A DNA stretch of 64,000 bases, taken from Amycolatopsis benzoatilytica AK 16/65 (GTDB lineage Bacteria > Actinomycetota > Actinomycetes > Mycobacteriales > Pseudonocardiaceae). The position numbers and the translations under genes are program-made. Below, in pieces: positions 37,547 through 46,672 of this stretch. The stretch covers positions 690,506-754,505 of the forward strand of contig NZ_KB912942.1 of assembly GCF_000383915.1 (NCBI RefSeq), written 5' to 3'. The first letter of the stretch is position 1, and each line of letters starts with the position of its first letter. The notes beneath the pieces are model-generated. The model made no database searches and had not been told where the DNA came from. It saw nothing but the letters and a program-made list of their open reading frames with translations.

Positions 37547-38773
37547 GTGGCCGCTCCGCTCTTGCCCGCCGGTTTCGACTTCACGGACCCGGATCTCTAC
37601 GCCAGCAGGCTGCCGCTGGAGGAGTTCGCCGAACTCCGCCGCACCGCGCCGGTCTGGTGGAACCCGCAGCCGCACAACACCGCCGGGTTCGGCGACGACG
37701 GCTACTGGGTGGTCACGCGGCACGCCGACGTCAAGGCGGTCTCGCGCGACAGCGAGCTCTATTCGTCGGAGGAGAAGACCGCGATCATCCGGTTCGACGA
37801 CCAGATGACCGCCGAGGGCCTCGACGCCAACCGGCTGGTCCTGCTGAACATGGACGCGCCGCAGCACACCAAGCTCCGGCGGATCGTTTCGAAGGGGTTC
37901 ACCCCGCGCTCGATCGCCAAGCTCGAGGACACCTTGCGCGAACGCGCCGCGCGGATCGTCTCCGAGGCCAAGAAGAAGGGCTCCGGCGATTTCGTCACCG
38001 ACGTCGCCTGCGAGCTGCCGCTGCAGGCGATCGCCGAGCTGATCGGCGTGCCGCAGGAAGACCGGCAGAAGATCTTCGACTGGTCCAATCAGATGGTCGC
38101 TTACGACGATCCGGAGTACGAGGTCGAGCCGCTCACCGCCTCCGCCGAGATCGTCGGCTACGCCTGGAACATGGCCGAGGAACGCCGCCGCTGCCCGATG
38201 GACGACATCGTCACGAAGCTGATCCAGGCCGACGTCGACGGCGAAGCGCTCGGCTCCGACGAGTTCGGCTTCTTCGTCATCCTGCTGGCCGTCGCCGGCA
38301 ACGAGACCACCCGCAACGCCATCACGCACGGCATGAAGGCGTTCCTGGACCACCCGGAGCAGTGGGAGCTGTTCAAGCAGCAGCGCCCGAAGACCGCGCC
38401 GGACGAGATCGTCCGCTGGGCCACCCCGGTGGTCGCGTTCCAGCGCACCGCCACCCGCGACACCGAACTCGGCGAAGCGCGGATCCGCAAGGGCGACCGG
38501 GTGGGCATGTTCTACAGCTCGGCCAACTTCGACCCGGACGTCTTCGACGAGCCCGGCAAGTTCGACATCCTGCGCGAGGACAACCCGCACGTCGGCTTCG
38601 GCGGCACCGGCTCGCACTACTGCATCGGCGCGAACCTGGCCCGGCTGGAGATCGACCTGATCTTCAACGCGATCGCCGACGTGATGCCCGGCATCGCCGA
38701 GGCCGCCGCCCCCGAACGGCTGCGGTCCAGCTGGCTCAACGGGATCAAGCACTACCAGGTCCGCTACGCCTGA
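37547..38773 (+). CDS. cyp125: cytochrome P450 CYP125 (sterol C26/27-hydroxylase)
   Basis: 408 aa. Heme-thiolate motif FGGTGSHYCIGANLAR with C359, I-helix AGNETTRN and the ExxR region in TAPDEIVRW. The N-terminal segment GFDFTDPDLYASRLPLEEFAELRRTAPVWW is typical of CYP125. It oxidises the terminal side-chain carbon of cholesterol/cholestenone to the acid, starting side-chain breakdown. The GTG at 37547 has a strong CAGGAGG site; an upstream ATG at 37478 lacks one. Ferredoxin partner not in the window. Confidence 0.93.
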   Translation: MAAPLLPAGFDFTDPDLYASRLPLEEFAELRRTAPVWWNPQPHNTAGFGDDGYWVVTRHADVKAVSRDSELYSSEEKTAIIRFDDQMTAEGLDANRLVLLNMDAPQHTKLRRIVSKGFTPRSIAKLEDTLRERAARIVSEAKKKGSGDFVTDVACELPLQAIAELIGVPQEDRQKIFDWSNQMVAYDDPEYEVEPLTASAEIVGYAWNMAEERRRCPMDDIVTKLIQADVDGEALGSDEFGFFVILLAVAGNETTRNAITHGMKAFLDHPEQWELFKQQRPKTAPDEIVRWATPVVAFQRTATRDTELGEARIRKGDRVGMFYSSANFDPDVFDEPGKFDILREDNPHVGFGGTGSHYCIGANLARLEIDLIFNAIADVMPGIAEAAAPERLRSSWLNGIKHYQVRYA

Positions 38774-38809
38774 TCGGCGGCGATCGCCGCGCACCGGCAT
38801 GATGGCCCC

Positions 38810-39595
38810 GTGCGCACGACGGTGGACGTGGAATTCGGCGTCCGGGTGACGAAACCCGGCCTCGCCGCGATTTCGGTCGCCGCCGTGCGCGCGGACGCCG
38901 GCGAGCTCACGGTGTCCGACGCCGGTGCCGCGCGCACCGCCGAGTTCGAGCACGGCACCCGCGCGGAGATCTACGACCTGGCCGCAGGCGAGCACCGCGT
39001 CACCTATCACGGCGAACGCGTGCAGCATCGCGGTGCCGCCGAGGAAGTCACCCTCGCCGACATCGCGCGCTACACCCGCCCCAGCCGCTACTGCCCGTCC
39101 GACCGGATGGGCGGCCTGCTCCCGCCCGGCATCGGGGAACTGACCAGCCCAAAGGCTCAAGTCCAGGCGATCGTGGAGCACGTCGGCAAACGGCTCGCGT
39201 ACGTCGTCGGCTCGGGCGCGCCGACTCACGACGCGATCGACACGCTTCTCGCCGGCGAAGGCGTGTGCCGCGACTTCGCGCACGTATGCGTCGCGCTGTG
39301 CCGGATCGTCGACATCCCGGCGCGTTACACCTCGGTCTACGCGCCGGGCCTGCAGCCGATGGACTTCCACGCGGTGTTCGAAGCCGGCCTCGACGGCCGG
39401 TGGTACGTCTTCGACGCCACCCGGCTGGCTCCGCGTCAGTCGATGCTGCGGATCGCGACCGGCCGTGACGCCGCCGACACGCCTTTCCTCGCCACACTCG
39501 GCTGCGAACTCGACTTCCTCGGTGCGACGGTTTTCGCCACCACCGACGGTCCGCTGCCGCGTGACGACGGGCACGCACCGGTCGTGCTCGCCTGA
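38810..39595 (+). CDS. transglutaminase-like cysteine protease-fold protein
   Basis: 261 aa. The catalytic core is EGVCRDFAHVCVALCR (Cys), MDFHAVFEA (His) and WYVFDATR (Asp). The N-terminal 100 residues form a beta-rich leader common in this family (VDVEFGVRVTKPG), with CPSDRMGG before the core. Such proteins act as cysteine hydrolases or transglutaminases; no substrate is known. No signal peptide seen, so cytosolic. GTG start. Confidence 0.85.
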   Translation: MRTTVDVEFGVRVTKPGLAAISVAAVRADAGELTVSDAGAARTAEFEHGTRAEIYDLAAGEHRVTYHGERVQHRGAAEEVTLADIARYTRPSRYCPSDRMGGLLPPGIGELTSPKAQVQAIVEHVGKRLAYVVGSGAPTHDAIDTLLAGEGVCRDFAHVCVALCRIVDIPARYTSVYAPGLQPMDFHAVFEAGLDGRWYVFDATRLAPRQSMLRIATGRDAADTPFLATLGCELDFLGATVFATTDGPLPRDDGHAPVVLA

Positions 39596-39638
39596 CTGCG
39601 TGTCTTTTGCGACAAACGCACCGTTGTCTGGGTAGACA

Positions 39639-40670
39639 GTGAGCGTGAAGCGTTCCCGCAAGACCCCTGGGCCGAGCAGGTGGGCCCGTGCGCGAGCCCG
39701 GTACCGCTGGCTGGATCACCTGGCGCGCGCGACGAACCGGTACCTCGACTACGGCGGCTACCACTACGTCGCGTCGATCACCTATTTCAGCCTGCTTTCG
39801 CTGGTGCCGATCCTGATGGTGTCCTCGTCGGCCGCCGGGTTCGTGCTGGCGACCCAGCCGCATCTGCTGGACGCGCTGGTCCGGGCGATCTCGGGTTCGC
39901 TGCCCGGCCCGATCGGCACGCAGGTGTCGTCGATCCTGACCGGGTTCGTGGAACAGCGCACCGGAGTCGGCGTCGCCGGTCTGGTGGTCGGCCTGTACTC
40001 CGGCTGGAACTGGATGAACGCGCTGCGGGACGCGCTCACCGCGATGTACGGGCAGAACCGGTCCGAAGGGCCGTTGCTGCGGACGATCCTGACGGACGTG
40101 CTGGCCTTGCTCGGCCTCGGCGCCGCGCTGCTGGTGTCGTTCGGCATCACGGTCTCCGGCACCGCGGTCGGGCGCTCCCTGCTCGCGCTGGTCGGCGTCG
40201 CGGACACCGGCTGGGGGCGGACCGTGCTGTCGGTCGCCTCGGTGCCGCTGGCGCTGCTGGCCGACTGGCTGGTTTTCCTCTGGGTGCTCACCCGGCTGCC
40301 GCGGGAGCGTGTCGGCTGGCGCAGTGCGATGCGCGGCGCGGTCGCCGCGGCGCTCGGCTTCGAACTGCTGAAGCAGGCCGGCGGGTTCTATCTGACCTTG
40401 ATCAGCAGATCGCCGTCCGGGGTCGCGTTCGGGTCGGTGATCGGTCTGCTGTTCTTCATCTCGCTGATCGCGCGCATGCTCATCTACATCACGGCGTGGA
40501 CGGCCACCGCCCGCGATGCGCCCCGCAAGCCGATCCAGCCGCCGCCAGCGGCGCAGTTGCGGCCGATCATCGCGCCCAAGCAACACAATGCCACCGCGGC
40601 GGTGCTCGGCGCGGTGGTCGGCGCGCTGGGCACATTGTTCGCGTTACGCCGACGGCGCAAGGACTCGTGA
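39639..40670 (+). CDS. YihY/virulence factor BrkB family inner membrane protein
   Basis: 343 aa with about six membrane segments. The family block YHYVASITYFSLLSLVPILMV is near residue 42, and GLYSGWNWMNALRDAL and SVIGLLFFISLIARMLIYITAW follow. Basic N-terminus (KRSRKTPGPSRWARARARYRW) and a C-terminal single helix followed by RRRRKDS. Function unresolved in the family. The start may be GTG 39639 or the next GTG two codons on. Confidence 0.88.
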   Translation: MSVKRSRKTPGPSRWARARARYRWLDHLARATNRYLDYGGYHYVASITYFSLLSLVPILMVSSSAAGFVLATQPHLLDALVRAISGSLPGPIGTQVSSILTGFVEQRTGVGVAGLVVGLYSGWNWMNALRDALTAMYGQNRSEGPLLRTILTDVLALLGLGAALLVSFGITVSGTAVGRSLLALVGVADTGWGRTVLSVASVPLALLADWLVFLWVLTRLPRERVGWRSAMRGAVAAALGFELLKQAGGFYLTLISRSPSGVAFGSVIGLLFFISLIARMLIYITAWTATARDAPRKPIQPPPAAQLRPIIAPKQHNATAAVLGAVVGALGTLFALRRRRKDS

Positions 40671-40722
40671 GCGGCTAGCAGTCTCGCATCGTGCTGCCCG
40701 GCGGCCTGGGTTGGCGGTCAGT

Positions 40723-40773
40723 CCGTGAAGGGCCCCTTGAGGGAATCCAATTCCCTCAAGGGGCCCTTCACGG
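40723..40773. repeat. dispersed palindromic repeat, copy 3 (perfect arms)
   Basis: Two 22-base arms (CCGTGAAGGGCCCCTTGAGG and its exact mirror) with a 7-base centre, between the convergent YihY and ltp3 genes. The cleanest copy; on RNA it would form a 22-bp stem. Confidence 0.9.
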
Positions 40774-40828
40774 ACGGTCATCCGGCCGCACCACCTCAAG
40801 CCGGAGAGCAGAGAACCGGCTCAAGTAC

Positions 40829-41992
40829 TCACGAGGGCTTGTCCGAGCCGACCACCCACATGCTGAAGTACTGCGAACCGCCGCCGTACGCGTGTCCTAG
40901 CGCGACCCGTGCCCCGTCCACTTGGTATTGGCCGGCGCGGCCCATCACCTGCTTCGCCGCTTCGGAGAACCGCAGCATCCCGGACGCGCCGATCGGATTG
41001 GACGACAGCACTCCGCCGGACGGGTTCACCGGCATCCGCCCGCCGAGCGCGGTGTCGCCGGCTTCAGTGATCTTCCAGCCCTCGCCTTCGGCGGCGAAGC
41101 CGAGGTTTTCCAGCCACATCGGCTCGAACCAGGAGAACGGCACGTAGATCTCCGCGACGTCCACTTCGGACAATGGATCGGTGATCCCGGCATCGCGCCA
41201 CAACGCCGCCGCCGCGTCCCGGCCGGCCTGCGGGCTCACCTGGTCCCGTCCGGCGAACGTCGTGGGTTCGGTGCGCATCGCGGTCGCCTGGATCCACGCC
41301 GCACCGCCCGGTACCGCGTCCCCGGCCGCCTCGTCGCCGAGCACCATCGCGCACGCGCCGTCGGAGGACGGGCAGGTTTCGTCGTAGCGAATCGGGTCCC
41401 ACAACATTTGCGATGCCTGCACCGATTCCACCGTGATGTCGGCCTGCTGCAAGTGTGCGTACGGATTCAACGCGCCATTGCGCCGGTCTTTCGCCGCCAC
41501 GATGGCGCCGATGTGATCCGGTGCCCCGGACCGGCGGATGTACGAGCGCACATGCGGTGCGAAATATCCGCCCGCACCGGCGCCGACCGGCATCTGGAAC
41601 GGCGGCAGAATCGACAGGCCCCACATCGCGTTCGATTCGGACTGCTTCTCGAACGCCACCGTCAGCACGCGTCGATGCACTCCGGACTGGACCAGCGAAG
41701 TGGCGACCAGCGCCGTCGAACCGCCCACGGAACCTGCGGTGTGCACGCGCAGCAACGGTTTCCCGTTCGCCCCCAGTGCGTCCGCGAGGAACAGTTCGGG
41801 CATCATGACGCCCTCGAACAAATCCGGTGCTTTGCCGATGACGACCGCGTCGATGTCGTCCCAGCCGACCTGCGCGTCCGCCATCGCCCGGTCGATCGCT
41901 TCCCGGAGCAAGCCGGCCATGGACACGTCAGTGCGCTTCGCGCGGTGGTGCGTCTGCCCGGTCCCGAGCACCGCGGCGAGCTGTTTCGTCAT
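40829..41992 (-). CDS. ltp3: Ltp3-type thiolase-fold lipid-transfer protein
   Basis: 387 aa SCP2-type thiolase-like protein, resembling Rv3523. Conserved segments: DAVVIGKAPDLFEGVMMPE, HTAGSVGGSTALVATSLVQSG (where a classical thiolase has its Cys), PVNPSGGVLSSNPIGASG and LGHAYGGG. In Rhodococcus, ltp3 and ltp4 are needed for breakdown of C24-branched sterol side chains. Third gene of a minus operon with DUF35 and ltp4; overlaps ltp4 by 4 bp. Confidence 0.85.
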   Translation of the reverse strand: MTKQLAAVLGTGQTHHRAKRTDVSMAGLLREAIDRAMADAQVGWDDIDAVVIGKAPDLFEGVMMPELFLADALGANGKPLLRVHTAGSVGGSTALVATSLVQSGVHRRVLTVAFEKQSESNAMWGLSILPPFQMPVGAGAGGYFAPHVRSYIRRSGAPDHIGAIVAAKDRRNGALNPYAHLQQADITVESVQASQMLWDPIRYDETCPSSDGACAMVLGDEAAGDAVPGGAAWIQATAMRTEPTTFAGRDQVSPQAGRDAAAALWRDAGITDPLSEVDVAEIYVPFSWFEPMWLENLGFAAEGEGWKITEAGDTALGGRMPVNPSGGVLSSNPIGASGMLRFSEAAKQVMGRAGQYQVDGARVALGHAYGGGSQYFSMWVVGSDKPS

Positions 41993-43041
41993 CGTGCCTC
42001 CAGCACAGCGAGGAGATTCTGCTGCAGGGCGGGTCCGCTGGTCGCGTGGGCGAGCGCCTTGCCCGCTTCGCCGCGGTGGATTCGCGTCGCTGCCTCGCCG
42101 ATCCGGGCGAGGCCGGCGGAGAACATCGGATTCCCGGTGAGCGCCCCGCCGGACGGGTTGATCCGCACCCTGCCGGAGAGGCCGAGTTCCTGGCGCAGGA
42201 TCAGTTCCTGATGGGTGAAGGGCGCGTGCAGCTCGGCGAGTTCGACTCCGTCGAGATCCAGCGGCGCGGCGGCCGCGGCGGTTGACGGCGAACGGGTCAG
42301 GTCTCGCGCGCCGAGTACCGGGGAGTCGATGCGGTGCTCCAGCCCGGTGATGATCGCGGGCCGGTCGACGAGGTCTCGCGCTCGTTCCGCGGAGGCCAGG
42401 ATCATCACCGCGGCGCCGTCGGTGACCGGCGCGATGTCATGCGCGCGAAGGGGATCCGCGACGTACGGGGTCTCCAGCAGATCGGCGGGCTCGACGATGC
42501 CGGACACCTGGGCCGCCGGGTTGTCCGCCGCGTCCGCTCGGGACCGGGCCGCGACCTCGGCCAGGTCCTTTTCCGACCACCGTCCCGCTTCGAGCCCCAG
42601 CCGGGCTTGCAGGCCGGCGATGGCGAGGGTGTCCGGCCATAACGGGGCGACGACGTACGGGTCCAGCTGCATCGCCATCACCCGGCGAAGCTGGCCCGCG
42701 CTGGACTTGCCGAAGCCGTACACGAGCGCGGTGTCCACCTCGCCGGTACGGATCTTCAGCCATGCCTCGTACAGCGCCCAGGCCGCGTCCATTTCCACAT
42801 GGGACTCGTTGATCGGCGGGAACGCGCCCAGCGCGTCCACCGCGGCGATGAACGAAAACGCGCGCCCGGCCAGGTAGTCCGACGAGCCGGAGCACCAGAA
42901 TCCGATGTCTTGTTTGGACAGTCCGGTGGCGGCGAACGCCTCGGCCAGGATCGGCACGAGCATCTCGACGCCGTTCGTGGTGCCCGGCGTCTCCCGGACG
43001 TTCGGCGCCTGCGCGAAACCGGCTACGGCGACTTCAGGCAT
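41989..43041 (-). CDS. ltp4: Ltp4-type thiolase-fold lipid-transfer protein
   Basis: 350 aa thiolase-superfamily protein, similar to Rv3522. DIGFWCSGSSDYLAGRAFSF, ESHVEMDAAWALYEAW, AELHAPFTHQELILRQELGL and INPSGGALTGNPMFSAG are recognisable. It probably pairs with Ltp3 and the DUF35 protein in an aldolase-type complex analogous to Ltp2-ChsH2; this is inference by analogy. The gene is 34 bp downstream of the DUF35 gene. Confidence 0.85.
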   Translation of the reverse strand: MPEVAVAGFAQAPNVRETPGTTNGVEMLVPILAEAFAATGLSKQDIGFWCSGSSDYLAGRAFSFIAAVDALGAFPPINESHVEMDAAWALYEAWLKIRTGEVDTALVYGFGKSSAGQLRRVMAMQLDPYVVAPLWPDTLAIAGLQARLGLEAGRWSEKDLAEVAARSRADAADNPAAQVSGIVEPADLLETPYVADPLRAHDIAPVTDGAAVMILASAERARDLVDRPAIITGLEHRIDSPVLGARDLTRSPSTAAAAAPLDLDGVELAELHAPFTHQELILRQELGLSGRVRINPSGGALTGNPMFSAGLARIGEAATRIHRGEAGKALAHATSGPALQQNLLAVLEAR

Positions 43042-43075
43042 GGATCCTCACAGCGCTGGTCTTCACGGCTGGTCC

Positions 43076-44062
43076 TCACAGGTGGTGGGCGAAAGTCTCG
43101 TATGCGGCGTCCGGTTCGCCGGTGGGCTCGAAGTGGCTGATGTTCTCCAGCGACGTCCACCATTCCTCGCGCGGCCGCCAAGCGGCCCGCACGCGCATCC
43201 CCATCCGGACCTCGTCGGCGGCGCACCCGAGAACCAGGTGCAGGAACGCGATGTCGGCCCCGTCGAGCAGGATGTACGCCGCGACGTAAGGCGGTTTGAT
43301 GCGCTGGCCGAGGAAGGGCACGTTGACGATGCAGAAGGTGGTCACGATGCCGGTGTCCGGCAGTTCCACCTCGTCGGTGGTCGGCACGCCGTCCACCGGG
43401 CAGGCGCCGCGTGGCGGAAGGTAGACCTTGCCGCACGCGGGGCATCGCTGCCCGAGCATCCGCCCCTCGGCGAGCCCGCGCAGATACCGGCTCTCCTCCG
43501 GCGAAGCGGAATGCTGGTACTTCAAGTGCACCGGCGTGATGATCACGCTGACCGGTGCGCCTTCTTCGCGCTCGGCGACCGGAGGGGGAGCCTCGGTCGG
43601 CTCGGTGTCCGGTGCCTCGGCCGGCAGGAAGTACGCGATGTCGCGGATGTGGCCGACGGTTTCGTCCGCCCACCGGACCCGCACCCGCTGTCCACTATGG
43701 ACATTGTCCGGCGAGCCGGCGTCCAGCGCGTGCAGCAGGCTGGTGTCCGCGCCGTCGAGTTTCACCAGCACCCAGGCGAACGGACGCGACAACGGCTGGC
43801 CGTCGAGCGGCTGCGCGCACCAGGACCAGGAAACCACGGTGCCTTCCGAGCCGACCGGCACGAACTCCGTCAGCGGGTCCGCGGTCGCCGGGTCGTACTC
43901 GACCGGTGGCACGTGCACGCGTCCGTCGCTGCCGCGCACGCCTTCGATCCGGCGTTCGCGCAGTGCGTTGACAAAGCGGCCGAGCACCGGCCCGGTCGAA
44001 CGGGTGTAGTCGAAGCCGACGTTGAGCGGCGCTGACAGCGGGGCATCCGAAACCGTCACCAT
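43076..44062 (-). CDS. double-DUF35 OB-fold protein (Rv3521-like)
   Basis: 328 aa with two DUF35/OB-fold copies. The N-terminal copy (about 1-145: GTVVSWSWCAQPLDG, FAWVLVKLDGADTSLLHALD) lacks a zinc ribbon. The C-terminal copy (about 190-328) begins with a ribbon CPACGKVYLPPRGACPVDG and continues FCIVNVPFLGQRIKPPYVAAYILLDGAD-like. An acidic/proline linker joins them. DUF35 proteins serve as partners of thiolase-like aldolases, here Ltp3/Ltp4. First gene of the minus operon; a KstR-type box ends 5 bp upstream of its start. Confidence 0.82.
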   Translation of the reverse strand: MVTVSDAPLSAPLNVGFDYTRSTGPVLGRFVNALRERRIEGVRGSDGRVHVPPVEYDPATADPLTEFVPVGSEGTVVSWSWCAQPLDGQPLSRPFAWVLVKLDGADTSLLHALDAGSPDNVHSGQRVRVRWADETVGHIRDIAYFLPAEAPDTEPTEAPPPVAEREEGAPVSVIITPVHLKYQHSASPEESRYLRGLAEGRMLGQRCPACGKVYLPPRGACPVDGVPTTDEVELPDTGIVTTFCIVNVPFLGQRIKPPYVAAYILLDGADIAFLHLVLGCAADEVRMGMRVRAAWRPREEWWTSLENISHFEPTGEPDAAYETFAHHL

Positions 44063-44067
44063 CTGAG

Positions 44068-44081
44068 TGAAACACGTTCTC
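44068..44081. promoter_or_regulatory. KstR-type operator upstream of the DUF35-ltp4-ltp3 operon
   Basis: TGAAACACGTTCTC matches the consensus except for the last base; 5 bp from the DUF35 gene start and 57 bp (first base to first base) from the next box. Confidence 0.7.
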
Positions 44082-44124
44082 GAATTGGAGGCAAGGAAGA
44101 GGCGTGCAGACGGTTGTGCATGAG

Positions 44125-44138
44125 TGGAACGCGTTCTA
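44125..44138. promoter_or_regulatory. KstR-type operator upstream of the acyl-CoA synthetase gene
   Basis: TGGAACGCGTTCTA fits the consensus at all fixed positions and ends 10 bp before the acyl-CoA synthetase ATG. Confidence 0.8.
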
Positions 44139-44148
44139 GGTTTGAGAG

Positions 44149-45678
44149 ATGGACCTGGGACTGTGGACCATCGCCGCGGCCGAGCCCGCCCGGGTGGCGC
44201 TGGTGGATCCGGACGGGCGGGAAATCGGCTACGGCGAACTGGCGGCGAAAGCCAACCGGTACGCGCTCGGCTTGCGAGAGCTGGGCCTGGGGGTCGGCGA
44301 CACTGTCGTGCTGCTGCTCCCGAACGGCGACGACCTGGTGGCCGCGTACTTCGCGGCGATCCAGACCGGCTTGTACGTGGTGGTGGTGAACTGGCATCTG
44401 GTAGGCCCGGAAGTCGCGTACATCCTCGGCGACAGCGGCGCGAAAGCCTTCCTGGCGCACGAGAGATTCGCCGACGTCGCGGTCGCCGCGGCGGACGAGG
44501 CCGGGCTGCCCGCCTCCGCCCGGTTCGCGGTCGGCGCGGTACCTGGCTTCCTGCACGTCGAGGAGCTGGGAGCCGGCCTCGGCGACGGCCGCCCGGATGC
44601 GCGTACCGCCGGCTCGCCCATGCTCTACACCTCTGGCACCACCGGTCGCCCCAAGGGCGTCCAGCGTCCGCTGACCGGCGCGGACCCGGATCAGGTGCCC
44701 GCGGCGTCGACGTGGTTCTTCGGGGTGTTCGGCCTTCAGCCCTTCGACGGCCACGTCCACTTGTGCGGCTCCCCGCTTTATCACACGGCGGTGCTGAACT
44801 TCGTGGCGATTTCGCTGCAGCTGGGCCATACCGCGGTGCTGATGGACCGGTGGGACGCCGAGGAAATGTTGCGCCTGATCGAACGCCACCGCGTCACGCA
44901 CAGCCATATGGTGCCGACGCAGTTCCGCCGGCTGCTGGCGCTGCCGGACGACGTGCGGGCCAAGTACGACCTGTCTTCGCTGCGCGTGATGATCCACGGT
45001 GCGGCACCGTGCCCGCTTGAGGTCAAGCGGCAGATGCTCGACTGGTGGGGCCCGGTGGTCACCGAGTACTACGCCGCGACGGAGGGCGGTGGCACGGTGA
45101 TCAGCGGAACGGACTGGCTGCGCAAGCCCGGCTCGGTCGGCCTGCCCTGGCCCGGTTCGACGATCAAGATCCTGGACGACGCCGGGAACGAGCTGCCGGC
45201 CGGCGAGGTCGGCACCGTGTACATGAAGATGGGCGACTCGAAATTCGAGTACCACCGGGATCGCGCCAAGACGGAAAAGGCACGGGTCGGCGACCTGTTC
45301 ACGCTCGGCGATGTCGGACATCTGGACGACGACGGCTACCTGTTCCTGCACGACCGGAAGGCCGACCTGATCATTTCCGGCGGGGTGAACATCTATCCCG
45401 CCGAGATCGAGGGCGAACTGGTGATGCACCCGAAGGTCGCCGACGTGGCCGTCTTCGGCATCCCGCACGAGGACTGGGGCGAGGAGATCAAGGCCGTCGT
45501 GCAACCGGCGGACGGGATCGACGGCGGGCCGGAGCTGACCGCGGAACTGCTGGCCTACGCGGAAACCCGGCTGGCGCGCTTCAAGCTGCCCCGGACGGTG
45601 GACTATCTCGCGGAGCTGCCTCGGGACCCGAACGGCAAGCTGTACAAGCGAAAACTGCGCGACCAGTACGTGTCCTGA
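44149..45678 (+). CDS. AMP-forming acyl-CoA synthetase (sterol-regulon FadD)
   Basis: 509 aa ANL-superfamily ligase. The P-loop-like A3 motif is MLYTSGTTGRPKG; TEYYAATEGG is the A5 region, GDLFTLGDVGHLDDDGYLF A7/A8, and the final lysine is in RDPNGKLYKRKL. It activates a carboxylic acid to its CoA thioester. It is clearly distinct from the FadD19 homologue 2.5 kb away; the KstR box and the neighbouring ltp3/4 genes suggest a steroid acid, perhaps a different chain length (FadD17-like). The exact substrate is unknown. A dispersed palindrome follows 5 bp after the stop. Confidence 0.85.
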   Translation: MDLGLWTIAAAEPARVALVDPDGREIGYGELAAKANRYALGLRELGLGVGDTVVLLLPNGDDLVAAYFAAIQTGLYVVVVNWHLVGPEVAYILGDSGAKAFLAHERFADVAVAAADEAGLPASARFAVGAVPGFLHVEELGAGLGDGRPDARTAGSPMLYTSGTTGRPKGVQRPLTGADPDQVPAASTWFFGVFGLQPFDGHVHLCGSPLYHTAVLNFVAISLQLGHTAVLMDRWDAEEMLRLIERHRVTHSHMVPTQFRRLLALPDDVRAKYDLSSLRVMIHGAAPCPLEVKRQMLDWWGPVVTEYYAATEGGGTVISGTDWLRKPGSVGLPWPGSTIKILDDAGNELPAGEVGTVYMKMGDSKFEYHRDRAKTEKARVGDLFTLGDVGHLDDDGYLFLHDRKADLIISGGVNIYPAEIEGELVMHPKVADVAVFGIPHEDWGEEIKAVVQPADGIDGGPELTAELLAYAETRLARFKLPRTVDYLAELPRDPNGKLYKRKLRDQYVS

Positions 45679-45683
45679 CCGTT

Positions 45684-45734
45684 CCGTGAAGGGCCCCTTG
45701 CGGGAATCAGATTCCCTCAAGGGGCCTTTCACGG
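45684..45734. repeat. dispersed palindromic repeat, copy 4
   Basis: CCGTGAAGGGCCCCTTGCGG with a near mirror image, between convergent fadD and echA19. One arm position differs (GGGGCCTTTCACGG). Confidence 0.88.
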
Positions 45735-45740
45735 AATCGG

Positions 45741-45821
45741 TGTCGAGCGGTGCCGGCCGAGAGTGAGAGTCGAGCCGCGCCGGCCGAGAGTGAGCGTCGA
45801 GCGGCGCCGGCCGAGAATCGG
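45741..45821. repeat. three tandem copies of a 27-bp unit
   Basis: Units 45741-45767, 45768-45794 and 45795-45821 share GTCGAGCSGYGCCGGCCGAGA and differ at a few bases. The array ends two bases before the echA19 stop codon, so it forms the 3' flank of that minus-strand gene. Confidence 0.8.
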
Positions 45822-45823
45822 CG

Positions 45824-46609
45824 TCAGCGGCCCTGGAACTCCGGCTTCCGCTTCTCCGCGAACGCCTTCGGCCCTTCCTTCGCGTCCGCGGACGCGAATA
45901 CGCCGATCCCGTACTTCGCGTCGAGCTGGAACGCCTCCTCCTCGTGCATTCCCTCGGTGTCGCGGATGGTCTTCAGGATCGCCCGGACCGCCAGCGGCCC
46001 GTTGGAGTTGATCATCTCCGCGAGCTCCAGTGCGCGAGTCAGCGCCTGCCCATCCGGCACTACGTGCCCGATCAGTCCGATTTCCCGTGCCTCCGCGGCG
46101 GTGATGTGCCGCCCGGTCAGCAGCAGATCGGCGGCGATCGTGTACGGGATCTGCCGGGGCAGCCGCACCGCCGAACCGCCCATCGGGAACAATCCCCAGC
46201 GCGGCTCGGAAACCCCGAACTTCGCGCTCTCCGCGGCCACCCGGATGTCCGTTCCCTGCAGGATCTCCGTGCCGCCGGCGATCGCCGGGCCCTCGACCGC
46301 GGCGATCAGCGGCTTGGTCAGCCGCCGCCCCTTCAGCAGGCCCTCGATCCGGCTGGGATCGAATCCGCCGGAAAACGCCTTGTCCGGCGAGCTGCGCGCC
46401 ATCGACTTCAAGTCCGCCCCGGCGCAGAACGCCCCGCCCGCCCCGGTGAGCACGCAGCTGCGCACCTGGTCGTCGGAATCCACCCGGTCCCACGCCTCGA
46501 CCATGATCGACAGCATCTCCCCGGTGAGCGCGTTGCGCGCCTCGGGCCGGTTCATCGTCACCACGAGCGTGTGGCCTTCAAGCGAGACGAGCGCGTGCGG
46601 TTCAGCCAC
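45824..46609 (-). CDS. echA19: enoyl-CoA hydratase EchA19
   Basis: 261 aa crotonase-fold hydratase very similar to Rv3516: [35 protein letters not shown] (oxyanion region) and [20 protein letters not shown], with a glutamate in [15 protein letters not shown]. It hydrates steroid enoyl-CoA in side-chain beta-oxidation. Divergent from fadD19 across 63 bp holding one KstR-type box, mirroring the closeness of echA19 and fadD19 in M. tuberculosis. Confidence 0.92.
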   Translation of the reverse strand: MAEPHALVSLEGHTLVVTMNRPEARNALTGEMLSIMVEAWDRVDSDDQVRSCVLTGAGGAFCAGADLKSMARSSPDKAFSGGFDPSRIEGLLKGRRLTKPLIAAVEGPAIAGGTEILQGTDIRVAAESAKFGVSEPRWGLFPMGGSAVRLPRQIPYTIAADLLLTGRHITAAEAREIGLIGHVVPDGQALTRALELAEMINSNGPLAVRAILKTIRDTEGMHEEEAFQLDAKYGIGVFASADAKEGPKAFAEKRKPEFQGR

Positions 46610-46648
46610 CGGCGGTTCCTCCTCCAGGACGAGGTCATTGCCCAGAAC

Positions 46649-46662
46649 GATAACATGTTCTA
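46649..46662. promoter_or_regulatory. KstR-type operator between echA19 and fadD19
   Basis: GATAACATGTTCTA matches the consensus except for the first base. It ends 10 bp before the fadD19 GTG and 39 bp from the echA19 ATG, so one site may control both. Confidence 0.7.
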
Positions 46663-46672
46663 CTTTGGGCGG

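Noticed and set aside
45741..45821. 27-bp repeats as a CRISPR array
   Set aside because: Units are contiguous without spacers.
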